Assembly: GCA_004194705.1 (NCBI GenBank)
Contig: SADC01000066.1
Location: 248,001-312,000 of the forward strand
Reading direction: 5' to 3'
Source: Ditylenchus dipsaci
Lineage: Eukaryota > Nematoda > Chromadorea > Rhabditida > Anguinidae
Length of the DNA: 64,000 nt
In this document: positions 46,336 to 55,935 of the stretch, piece after piece
Position numbering within the stretch: position 1 is the first letter of the stretch
How the letters are laid out: each line of letters starts with the position of its first letter
Made by a program: the position numbers and the translations under genes
The notes under the pieces: generated by a model
The model's database searches: none
The model's input: only the letters and a program-made list of their open reading frames with translations
Told to the model about the DNA's origin: nothing

Positions 46336-47222
46336 TCATTGTTTCTTCGTTCTGCCCACAACATCAAAGTGGCTATGCTGGTAGCGAATGATTGAAGTAG
46401 GACCTGGCACCAATGGAGTCCTCAGCTGAACAGTAGCAATAATAGCAATCAATTATAAAACATATAAAAATGCATTTTCGTGAGCAGCAGAGAATTTCAA
46501 AAACCCAATTCTTTCATCTGACTGGAAGACAATGAAGTTGCTCTTGTAAAGGCGAGCCACCAGAATCAATTGCTCTTAAAAAGGCATCACTAAACACAAA
46601 CACATATTAAAGATAAGACTGACATTCACTTAGAAGGCTGATTCCAAGTCAATAGCAACAACTCACCGGGCGATGGGTCAGGTATTAGAATGATGGTTTC
46701 AGAGTCGGCCAGCTCTAAACAAGAAAATATGCTCGATAACTAAACTAATTAGGATTATACCTCTTTGAATTCCCAGCTCGAACAGCTGCTTATTTCGCAA
46801 ATCGATACTCTCTATGTTTAGTTGGTAATCGCCTTCCTCAGCAAATCAATTGAAATATTTCCTTAAAATACAAAAGCAACACTGAATCGGTCACTACCAG
46901 AATTGAGTCGAGAGTCTAAGATTACTACAATTAAAATTCTACCAGAACGTGAGAAGCAAACCTCTTTAGGAAGTCGGGCCTGAAACAAACGAAAGAAGTG
47001 ACACACTAAGAAAAGGGTATAATCTTACACGACAACTCCATCATTGAGGTAGAGATCAGTAGTTGCTTCTCTCGGTATGTGGCGTTAAATCGTCTTCAGC
47101 ACGCATATCTTGTTGTACTACTGCTTCAAGAAATTGATGACATCTTCCTTTGTAACCTTCCCATTTTTGAGTTGCTAGAGATTTTCGATCACGTCCGAGT
47201 TATTCCACTTGAATTCCTTCAT
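46336..47222 (-). pseudogene. Unidentified multi-exon gene relic
   Basis: Exon-like blocks in minus order: 47222-47029 (MKEFKWNNSDVIENL, stop, QLKNGKVTKEDVINFLKQ, stop, YNKICVLKTI, stop), about 46985-46765 (RPDFLKRFASHVLVEF… EEGDYQLNIESIDLRNKQLF), about 46725-46670 (ELADSETIILIPDPSPG), about 46575-46470 (QLILVARLYKSNFIVFQ), and about 46445-46336 (TVQLRTPLVPGPTSIIRY… to VVGRTKKQ stop). GT-AG sites separate them. The stops in the first block are TAG, TAG and TAA by substitution. I do not recognise the family; the composition is that of a real protein. Confidence 0.5.
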
Positions 47223-47249
47223 CTTAATTAACCAGATAAATAAACAAGG

Positions 47250-47870
47250 GGGGTAGACTTTTTCCGAATTTTTTGCCTTGGTCCCTCTATGGTTTTGGTC
47301 ATTTTTGGTATTTTACCTCGTTTTTTTCACTGGAGCTTTGCAAAAAGAGCTTTTTATGCATTTTTGATCATGAGTCTTGCTCGGAATCATGTCTAAGGTA
47401 AGTGAGTGCGCGCACTCTAACCTACAAGCCCCTGCGCCCCTTCGGGGCGCAGGGGCTTGGGGACTTGGAGTTGAGATGCCCACACCCACATACCTTAGAC
47501 ACAAATCACTCGAAAGTGACTCTGGATGAATAAAAGCATGCATACCAGAGTTTCTTTATGTGATAGGCCCCAGTTAACAAAACTATGTTCAAATTCCATC
47601 TTTTTGAGTCGAAAAATGTCAAAAACCATAGGGGGGACCAAGGCAATCAAAAAAATTTTTTCGAAAAATGTCCTTCCCTCACTTTTTTCGCCTTTTCCAT
47701 CGTTTTTAGGACCTAAAACATACGTTCCCCTAAAAAACCCACTTTTGGGCTACCCCGAATAGTGTACTTCAGCCCGATTAAATCCATCGGACTGGAATTC
47801 TGATCCGCTCAATCAATTTTTTGGAAAAAGTTTACCCCCAAAAGTTTACCCCCCTGTCTACCCCCTAGTA
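47250..47870. mobile_element. Nested palindromes around a GC-rich hairpin
   Basis: The outer GGGGGTAGACTTTTTCC faces GGAAAAAGTTTACCCCC. Next inward GCCTTGGTCCCTCTATGG faces CCATAGGGGGGACCAAGG. Innermost is an element with ATGTCTAAGGTAAGTGAGTG and CATACCTTAGACAC around the hairpin at 47425-47459. Confidence 0.7.
47425..47459 (+). repeat. Perfect 16-bp GC-rich hairpin with UUCG loop
   Basis: CAAGCCCCTGCGCCCC, then TTC, then the exact complement. Read as RNA the tip is C-UUCG-G, an exceptionally stable tetraloop. A second copy at 54441-54476 has the loop CGAA, which is UUCG on its minus strand. A degenerate copy is near 58495. Confidence 0.85.
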
Positions 47871-47954
47871 ACCTCCGAAAAACCAATTTTAGGGGCTCCT
47901 GGCCATCCGGGGTGGGACTCTGAGCAATCCAAGGCATTTTCAGATCATAAAATT

Positions 47955-49085
47955 TGAATGGCTCGAATTGATTTACGCCCTCAAAATACAGATTTACGCC
48001 TCAAAATTATTATTTACGCCCTCAAATCCGAAAGTTGATCAAAATACTGATGTACGCCCTCAAATTGCTTATTCACGCCCTCAAATTTATTATTTACGCC
48101 CTCAAATCGATCGAATTGGGTGGGAATTCCTTATTTTGGGTTAGAAAAATTTTTCAGAACTCAAATGTCTGACTGTGCTTAGACTTTCCAAACCAGTATC
48201 TTAAGTTCGCCTGAACCATTCTGTAGGAAGACGCATGAGGAGGTCACCTAGGAGATGGGTATGATACCCCGGGTATCTAAGAGGGAGGTACCCGGTATAG
48301 GGGATCCCAATAGGGGAGTATCAAGGTGGTGTTGATTAGATTAGGAGTACCCATGAGTGAGTACACAACAGTTTGGTACCCGCAAAAGGGATTTGCAGCT
48401 GGTGTTACTAAGGTAGTATTACTCAACTGAAGAGTATCTATTTGAAAAATACCAAGGGGTGGTACTTAAACTGAAGAGTACCCAGGAAAGAGGTACCAGA
48501 GAGAGAGCTAAGTGGGTAGGTACGCTGGTGATGGTACCTAAGTGAGAAGTACCCATGTTGGACCAAGTGGTCGTCCACTTGGTGCAAATTTTTATTTACG
48601 TTTTTCATGTCCCAAAAACTGCTTTCTGGACTAATACGCGGACGCTGAAGATGGTTGATAGTGGTAAAGTGCCGTTTCTCGAGTATTTTTAGAGTTTTTG
48701 GAAATAATTGATTTTTGGTGAAATCAATCATTTTAAAAAACTCAAAAAATACCGAGAAAACAGCATTTTACCACTATCAAATCATCTTCAGCATGCCCGC
48801 ATTTGTCCAGAAAACAGGGTTTGGAACCCGAAAAAATATAAAAAAAATTTGCTCCAAGTGGACGACCAGTTGGTTTTGCTGGTTGAGACTAAAAAATTTG
48901 GATTCCGCAAAATTTTGGCTAAAATAAGCATTTCGTTCGATTTTGATGGCGTAAAAAATATATTTGAGGGCGTGAATAAGCAATTTGAGGGCGTAATTAG
49001 TATTTTGATCAACTTTCGTATTTGAGGGCTTAAATAATAAATTTGAGGGCGTAAATCAGTATTTTGAGGGCGTAAATCAACTATA
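47955..49085. mobile_element. Foldback element: six-unit TTTACGCCCTCAAA arms, core B
   Basis: Left arm 47966-48115 and right arm 48945-49080 each hold about six units of TTTACGCCCTCAAA or its complement. Inside are a GAGTACC minisatellite (48235-48560) and core B (48558-48875, GTGGTCGTCCACTTGG start, GGACGCTGAAGATGG). The same arms surround core D at 22135-22610. Confidence 0.85.
48235..48560. repeat. Degenerate GAGTACCCA minisatellite
   Basis: Imperfect units of the type AAGAGTACCCAGGAAAGAGG and GAGGTACCxAAG. It lies within the 47955-49085 foldback. Similar sequence is found inverted at 10440-10610. Confidence 0.6.
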
Positions 49086-49995
49086 TCCAATTTGAATTTT
49101 TGCTAAATTATGCAAAAATAGGTTGGTCCTGGACATAAAATCAGGTTGGTACAGAAAAAAGTGAATTTGATGCAAAAAGAAGTAAATTTGTACAGAAAAA
49201 AGTGTTACCCTAAAAAAATTCTTTAGACTCGCGAAATTGGCGTTTTAATTTCTTTAATTTCTCTTAATTTCAAATTCCTGCCCCCCCCCCCTCATAACAA
49301 AACTTCTATAAAAAAAATAAAGATGATTAGAGATAAATGTAAATAAACATGCAATTTATTTTATGTGTCTCGTCGATCTCATGAATGACTGGCGCGCTTG
49401 GCAACATTAACTTTGACTGTCGCAATTTTTTGTCAATTGGCATCATGGACTGATCGACGCAATACTATAAATACTATTTTTTCGATATACTATTTTGTAG
49501 CGCTTGAAATAAGCTTCAAAATGCATTTTTAGTTGTGTAAAATAAATTAAAAGTGAAAAAATAATAACCTCTTAAAGTTAGTTGAAATTTACTTTCAGTT
49601 TTTTTTATTGTTTTTTACTTGAAAATGAAAGTTATTTTAATCTAAAATAGTCTAAAAAGTCTCTGTTTGTCGATCACAATAAGGCAAACAAATGCTTTTT
49701 AGAAGTCTCTGAGTATTAGACATATTTCAGTATTTTAGGTATTTTATGACTTTCAAAACAACAAATACATACCGAGCATATTTGTTCGCCAATGATGCTG
49801 ATGTTAACGTTGTTGCTGTGAGTGTTTGTGTTGTGGCTGTTGCTCGTGGTACTATGTGTCTTCGTAACAGCTTCTCTATTTATGCGTCATCCCCACATGA
49901 ATTGCAATTTCTGGAAGGCAGTTACATGTTTATCCTAGTATCCAAAACAATTAATAGCCTACAACCTGTACACCAAGAAGACGAGACTAGTATTA
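49086..49995. other. Gene-free AT-rich stretch
   Basis: I see no exon or clear repeat structure. A run of C lies near 49278 and several GAAAAAAGTG direct repeats at 49150-49205. Confidence 0.4.
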
Positions 49996-51230
49996 TCAAG
50001 ATCCAACACCGACCAAGCTCCACTGCCACCAAGTCAGAGAAAAGATGAATCCATCGCTGGCCTTGTTGAGTCCATCCACGGCTTCTCCATTTTCTTTGCT
50101 GCCACATCTCTTCAGCCTGTTCTCGCCTCTGTTCTCTCTGTTCTCCTCAAATTCTTCAGCACTAATTCCAGAAAGGGAAATGGAAAGACCACTCTAAATC
50201 TCAAATTGAAAAATATTAAAAAATATGATGACACTAACCGTTTTAAAGAGACCACAGCTTCGATCGACCATACAACTCCACTAACTGTGAAGTTATCAAT
50301 TTTCACTTTTCACCCAAGTCCAAATTGACAGAGAACGTGCAACTGTGAACCGGTATCTTCACTCCTTCTTCCGTCCCCTCGATTAGCGTGTATGTCTAGA
50401 ACAATACTGAATAATTTGTTGTTTAAACACAAAGTGATTGCTACCTTTGCCTTGGTAGTGACTTTTTGGCGACCCCCAAATGAATCAATGCGGGTGAAGC
50501 TGTCGGAAGATGATGTGATTTTATGAGAAATTCATTCATGAAAATTCAAATTTATGCTATTTTATTTGATAATAACAGGGTATATTTTTCGCATCTGTTA
50601 CCATTTTCATGGTTTTGCATATTTTTTTTTTCACGCAAAAATTTCATGAATGAGTGAGCCAGAATCCCTTCTTGTATGCTACTCTTATCCGGGTTCAACG
50701 TAACGAATTGCTCCCAATCGACAACGAAAAAGTACGAGTCGTGGAAAAATATCTCCGAAAAATGGAGCTGACTACTTGTGAACTGTCCCGCTGTCGATTG
50801 GAACCTATAGACTGGGGTCATAATCATAATGGTCATCAGCCTCTTTCTTTGGCAAGAATCCTTGGGCAGTTGAAAATAAGTTCTTACCTAAAAAAAATTT
50901 TGTAGAAAGAACATAATAAGCAATTGCCTAACAAAATAATAAAATATACTTCTGAGTAAGACTCCTTGCAGTTCGAAGTCTCGATTTTCAAGGTGAAGTT
51001 GAATATGTCGGGCATTGTTGGCCCGTCATACTGCGCATAAGAATGAGTCCATGTGTCAAAGTCTAAAAATTTTGTGTGTTACGGATATTTATGTGAAAGG
51101 CTAAACGTCTTTCACACTTTCATCACCGAAAACTCGAAGCAAATCGTCAGGGGCGAGTTGCATGGCGCGTTCCTTGTATGTTCTCAAAACCTGACCATAG
51201 TGCGCAGTGACATCTCGCTTCATGCCTTCT
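49996..51230 (-). CDS. Unidentified multi-exon gene
   Basis: Exon-like blocks in minus order: 51107-51230 (EGMKRDVTAHYGQVLRTYKE to GDESVKD), 50950-51062 (FDTWTHSYAQYDGPTMPDIF then NFTLKIETSNCKES), 50887 downward (two competing frames, one with KKEADDHYDYDPSL), about 50445-50525 (ITSSSDSFTRIDSFGGRQKV), 50239-50395 (YTLIEGTEEGVKIPVHSC… DNFTVSGVVWSIEAVV), 49996-50199 (ISAEEFEENRENRGENRLK to stop). GT-AG sites flank most blocks. The join from block 1 to block 2 is off by one base, and block 5 has an internal shift. I recognise no family. The 5' end is not found. Confidence 0.5.
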
Positions 51231-51474
51231 CTGCAAGAAACCATAAAATGCATGAAGAGAATATTCTTGCGCATAATGAATGAGTTCATGTGTCAAAGTC
51301 TAAAATATTTGTGTGTTATGAATACAGTCGACGCTCTATATAGCATTAAAATTTTCGTTTTTGCCAAATACTTTTTCTTTAATTTTGAGAATAAAAAAAC
51401 TGGCCACTGGTTCACTTTGGGTGCGCATTTTTGTAAATCGTGTTTAAATGACTCTCAAGTAATTTTTATGTGCT

Positions 51475-51545
51475 TAAAGGGGCATGCTCGCCACCGACGG
51501 GATTATTTTAAAGGCGGGTACGAGGTCAATTCAAACGAGAATTAA
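51475..51545. repeat. Dispersed block shared with 31607-31670
   Basis: GGCATGCTCGCCACCGACGG through GGTCAATTCAAACGAGAATT matches the G-alpha intron block GTACATGCTTGCCGCCGATA through GGTTAATTCGAAAAGAAATT. In both places a tRNA-like sequence follows within 40-70 bp, but in opposite orientations. Confidence 0.55.
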
Positions 51546-51579
51546 TTTGACGAAATTTTGGAAAAGTCGAAGAAAAAAT

Positions 51580-51650
51580 CGTACCTCCAGCGGGAATCAA
51601 ACCGACAACTTTCGCAGTCCGCCGGCTCTATCCACTGGCCACCAATGCTG
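51580..51650 (-). repeat. tRNA-like sequence
   Basis: On the minus strand TGGCCAGTGGATAGAGC is an A-box-like D-arm and GGTTTGATTCCCGC a B-box-like T-arm. The anticodon region does not fold convincingly, so this is probably a tRNA-derived repeat. Confidence 0.55.
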
Positions 51651-52970
51651 TTGAATGAAAGAAGTGCTTTTAATTACTTATTCCCCGCAGGGCACTTACC
51701 GTATTTTATCCATTAATTACCTCCTCTCTAACAATAAAAATTCGCCCATTTTCAGAAATTTTTGTCAAGGGCTCCGCGCACCGGTGAAACGCAAAATTTT
51801 TTTTCGAGGTTTCAGCCAATAATTAAAACAAAGATTTAGCTACGAGGGTGAGTAAAGATTATTTATAATTGAATAATTTATTTATTTATTATTTATTGGG
51901 TGACCCTAATGTGTCAAATGTGACCAAAAGAAATTTCTTTTTGAACAAAAGAAGTTGACAGCCTTCCCGCGTTAAAAAACATGGAATTTCCTCTCACTCA
52001 TTTATTAACTATTCTTTTGATTACCGTATTTTCTCTAATTGCCGCCCCCTCTAGACTTTGAGCTATTGTATCTCGGTCCAGAACAGGTGTTGCGGTCGAA
52101 AAATAAGCGCCCCGGAGCGGCAATTAGATGGAATACGGTATTTTATTGCGACAATAACAGGCGCCAGGCGGCGATTAAACCCATCATTGGATACGAGGCT
52201 TAAACCTAGAAACAGAAATGAGCTTTTAGCGAGATTTCGGGAGATGATTTTCGGCAGAAAAAACATTCGGCTTCGGGATCGGGACTTTGGAAAAGAAACT
52301 TTGAGATCCCGAACACATTTTCGGGATTTGTAAACCAAGATAAAAACTGAAAAAATCACACGTTCTGTAAAATTGTTAATTTTAGACGATTTTAAACACC
52401 GAAAAGACAGCTAGAAGTGAATTAGCTTATAAAAGTGTGAATTTTACTGGCTAATTACTAATTTATTTTATATAAATTTTGATTTTGGCACTTTTCTATA
52501 AATTTTTTTGTAATTTTTTCACTCTTGTGATTTTATTTTCCTTTGATCTGATTTTTTAAAGTAAAAGTAGTTTAGGGCGCGATTTTTGGTTGCCTTTGCA
52601 GAAAACAATTTGTGACCCCAACTGGATAAGTACCAAATTTCAGTAATATTGTTAAAGTGCAAACCTCTTCCTTCAACTTCAGCCTCATGTCCATAATTTT
52701 CTGTGGCAGTTTTCCATCTGATGGCACCAGGAGGAAAAAGCTGACATTGCTGAGCACACAATCTACGGGTCTCACCTCATTTTCAAAGCTGAATTTGTTT
52801 AGTAAAGAAACTCAGCTCATAAATTTTAATGGCCGGACTCCCTTATATGTCCTCCTCCCATAAGCACCCAAAACTTGTTTCTCGGTGTTTTAGCAGGAAA
52901 AATCCATACAAGCTACACTAAAAAAATTTTAAAAGAGCAGCTGAAACGCATAGAAAATATGTTTTAGGTG
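51651..52970. other. Intergenic with one clear MITE
   Basis: A TACCGTATT MITE occupies 52024-52141 (TACCGTATTTTCTCTAATTGCC against GGCAATTAGATGGAATACGGTA). A lone left end of the same family lies at about 51706. I see no convincing gene. Confidence 0.55.
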
Positions 52971-52974
52971 GTGG

Positions 52975-53700
52975 CTAACCATTTTTTTGGTCAAAGTGCT
53001 CGCGTTTTTTTTGGCCAAAAATGGTGTTGTTTTGGTGCTGCAGGTTGAATCCCACGTAGTGGCACACTATTTTTTGGCTTGTTTGATCATTTCTAGAGGT
53101 AATTGGACGGCCATCAACTGACCACCATTTTTCTCGGAATATTTGAAACTTTTGATAAAAAACCGACAATTTTGACTGTAAAAGTTTCCGGAAAATCACC
53201 CCTAGATCCAAAATTTTTTCTTGAATCCGAATTCTTTGAGATCAGGTCCGAAAATTTCAGGGAGCTGAGATATGGTATTTTGAGTAGACCACACAGAAAA
53301 TTTGGACCACGTCTTTATTTTAAAAAAATATCTTAACTCCCTGACATTTTTCGGACCTGATCTCAACGGATTCGAATTCAGGAAGAGATTTTGGTAATAG
53401 GGTTACTTTCCGAAAAAATTTTACTTTCAAAATTGTCGATTTTAAATCAAAAGTTTCAAATATTCCGAAAAAATGGTGGTCAGTTGATATTTCACCAGGT
53501 AATTTGGGTCGCTGATTTCGAATCTGGCGTCAAAAAAGTCTAATTACCTCTAAACTGGCAACTAAAACCAAAAAAATAGTGTACCACTACGTGGGATTGA
53601 ACCTGCAACACCGAAAAACACCATTTGGACCAAAAAACGAAAACGCTTACGTACTTCGCCATGGAAGCCACTTTTTCAAACCTAAATGCCTTCCCGCCAC
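52975..53700. mobile_element. Foldback with tRNA-like ends
   Basis: The left (TGCAGGTTGAATCCCACGTA near 53040) and right (TACGTGGGATTGAACCTGCA near 53590) are inverted B-box regions. The right end also has the A-box region CTTACGTACTTCGCCATGG. Inside is a 350-bp palindrome centred near 53310 (CCACCATTTTTCTCGGAATA against TATTCCGAAAAAATGGTGG). Confidence 0.7.
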
Positions 53701-54010
53701 CCCCTCCTTCCCCTTTAAGAATTCAATTAATCAAAATGAAGAAATTTTAAAATTTTTTTCTCATTTTAGTCTTGAAAAGAAAATCCCCTATTCGCATTTT
53801 TAAAATTTGACACGCCGTGCCTAGTTAGCAAAACTACCTTTAAATTTCATCTTTTAGGGCATCTCTATGCCTTTCAGGTAGCTCGCCATGGTCTTCCAAG
53901 GTAAAAGTCAAATTTTGTCTATAAAGTATTTTTCAAAAAATAGTCGGCCGCCACCTAAAAACATGTTTGCTATGCGCTTCACTCGCTAAAACACCAAAAA
54001 ATTCAGGCTA
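53520..54010. repeat. Direct duplication, copy 1
   Basis: Matches 54866-55365 along its whole length, from GGCGTCAAAAAAGTCTAAT through CGCCGTGCCTAGTTAGC to CGCTAAAACACCAAAAA. The differences are almost all single-base length changes, many in homopolymers. Confidence 0.85.
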
Positions 54011-54044
54011 GACTTTACTTGGCCCCCCCCCCACGGCTGACCCA

Positions 54045-54865
54045 CTTTCGAGGTGAATTTTTGAAAACCGATTGCATTTTCGTGTTTCTCGACCCGGATT
54101 TTTACGGAAATGATCATCAGATTCTGTGAAAGTGAAAAAAAAATTTTTGGGTTTTGCCTTGGTCCCCAAGGTAAAATTTAGAAAAATTTGAAAAAAAAAA
54201 TTTTTTAAATTGGCGCCTTTTGAATTTTAAAGGGATTAAGGGCTGTATTGGGAGGGAAGGGAATAAAAGGGGCACTAATCACACAAGGCCCCTAACAAGA
54301 AGATGTTGAACATAGTTTTGAATACTGGGGCCTACCGCATAAATAAACTCTGGTATGCATGCTTTTTCATGCATCCAGAGTCACTTTCGAGTGATTTGTG
54401 TCTAAGGTATGTGGGTGTGCGCATCTCAACTCCAAGCCCCAAGCCCCCTGCGCCCCCGAAGGGGCGCAGGGGGCTTGAGAGTTAGAGATGCGCGCACTCA
54501 CTTACCTTAGACATGATTCCGAGAAGTACTCTTGACCATAAAATGCATATAGAGTCTCTTTTTGCCACGGCCAGTTGAAAAACATGGTGAGGCAGTCGAA
54601 GAATACATATATTTAAATTTCTAACGTTCTGCCATAAAAGTGGCCCCTTCTATTCCCTTCCCCTCCCAATACAGCCCTTAATCCCTTTAAAATTCAAAAG
54701 GCGCCAATTTAAAAAAAAATTTTCAAAATTTTCTAAAATTTTACCTGGGGACCAAGGCAAATCCCAAAATTTTTTTTTTACTTTCACAGAATCTGATGAT
54801 CATTTCCCGTAAAAAATCCGGGTCGAGAAACACGAATATGCAATCGGTTTTCAAAAATTCACCTC
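54045..54865. mobile_element. Long inverted repeat around the UUCG hairpin element
   Basis: The left arm (54045-54260, AGGTGAATTTTTGAAAACCG onward) pairs with the right arm (54640-54865, ending CGGTTTTCAAAAATTCACCT). Both contain CCTTGGTCCCC. The loop holds a copy of the ATGTCTAAGGTAAGTGAGTG hairpin element (54340-54570) with the hairpin at 54441-54476. Confidence 0.8.
54441..54476 (-). repeat. GC-rich hairpin, second copy
   Basis: AAGCCCCCTGCGCCCC, loop CGAA, complementary GGGGCGCAGGGGGCTT. On the minus strand the loop is UUCG. It is an inverted copy of the 47425 hairpin. Confidence 0.85.
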
Positions 54866-55365
54866 GGCGTCAAAAAAGTCTAATACTCTAAACTGGCAAA
54901 CCTAAAACCAAAAAAAATAGTGTGCCACTACGTGGGATTTTGAACCTGCAAACACCGAAAAAACAACATTTTTGGACCAAAAAAACGAAAACCGCTACGT
55001 ACTTCGGCCATGGAAGCCCACTTTTTCAAACTAAATGCCTTCCCGCCACCCCTCCTTCCCCTTTAAGAATCAATTAATAAAATGAAGAAATTTTAAAAAT
55101 TTTTTTCTCATTTTTGTCTTGAAAAGAAAATCCCCCTATTCGCAATTTTTTAAAATTTGACACGCCGTGCCTAGTTAGCAAAACTAACCTAAATTTCATC
55201 TTTTAGGGCATCTCTATGCCTTTTCAGGTAGCTCGCCATGGTCTTTCAAGGTAAAAAGTCAAATTTTGTCTATAAAGTATTTTTTCAAAAAATAGTCGGC
55301 CGCCACCTAAAAACATGTTTGCTATGCGCTTCACTCGCTAAAACACCAAAAATTCAAGCTTCTGG
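54866..55365. repeat. Direct duplication, copy 2
   Basis: Second copy of 53520-54010, flanking the 54045-54865 inverted repeat on its right side. It has more homopolymer length changes than copy 1. Confidence 0.85.
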
Positions 55366-55459
55366 GTGCTTTTGGGAGGAGAACATAAAAGAGAGTTTAG
55401 CCATTATAAAATAACTAACAAAACATTGTCGATCTTGATAAACGCATATTCACACACAC

Positions 55460-55550
55460 GTTCCAAAATCTTTTCGGCGATTCCGTCAATGATTGCGCCA
55501 TGGGCGACAGCAATTAGAATAGCTAAATAACAAAAATAAAGAGCCTCCAT
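55460..55550 (-). CDS. Possible first exon of a secreted protein
   Basis: MEALYFCYLAILIAVAHG followed by AIIDGIAEKILER looks like a signal peptide with cleavage after HG. A possible donor is GTGTGT. No downstream exon is identified, so this may be chance. Confidence 0.22.
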
Positions 55551-55906
55551 GCGGCGCAAAAGAAATTGATAGAAATGCCAAAACGGGAAGTTTGCAAGCC
55601 GTCGCAAGCACAAAATCAGTTCATAAAAAAGTTGTTTCTTTTTTTTTTTAGCTAATTATTCAGCTTCTCTCTTTGTTACACTTTGCCTGAGCTAATAAAA
55701 TAAATCACCAATTCAAAGTAAAAGTTTAGCGCATAAAATTTGAACACAAATTTGTAAAATTGCATTCAAAGACGAATAAATGTTCCAATTTAAGCGGAAA
55801 AAAAATTCAATAAACACAAACACTTACTCACCGGCGCTACGGAAGCCACTTTTTCAAAACCTAAATGGTTCCCCCCCCTTTCAGTAGCGTGAAATGTTTA
55901 AATGTT

Positions 55907-55935
55907 AGCACCTGCAAATTAGTCTCTAGAGACAG
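55907..55935. repeat. 29-bp copy of a G-alpha intron segment
   Basis: AGCACCTGCAAATTAGTCTC plus the next nine bases are identical to 34869-34897 in the G-alpha gene. A partial tRNA-like repeat lies just upstream (55830-55870). Confidence 0.6.

Noticed and set aside
46336..47222. Reassignment of TAG to Gln
   Set aside because: The other genes in the window have no in-frame TAG, and one of the three stops is TAA at a non-Gln position; decay is simpler.
47966..49085. Regular TTTACGCCCTCAAA repeats, considered as a CRISPR-like array
   Set aside because: Spacing is irregular, the array has an inverted partner 900 bp away, and the host DNA is clearly eukaryotic.
49746..50048. Plus-strand 100-codon frame
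   Set aside because: It overlaps the better-supported minus-strand exons at 49996-50199 and has no start or splice context.
50654..50905. Plus-strand 83-codon frame (MSQNPFLYATLIRVQRNEL...)
   Set aside because: It is antisense to the minus-strand exon block beginning at 50887, which is bounded by a good acceptor and joined to other exons.
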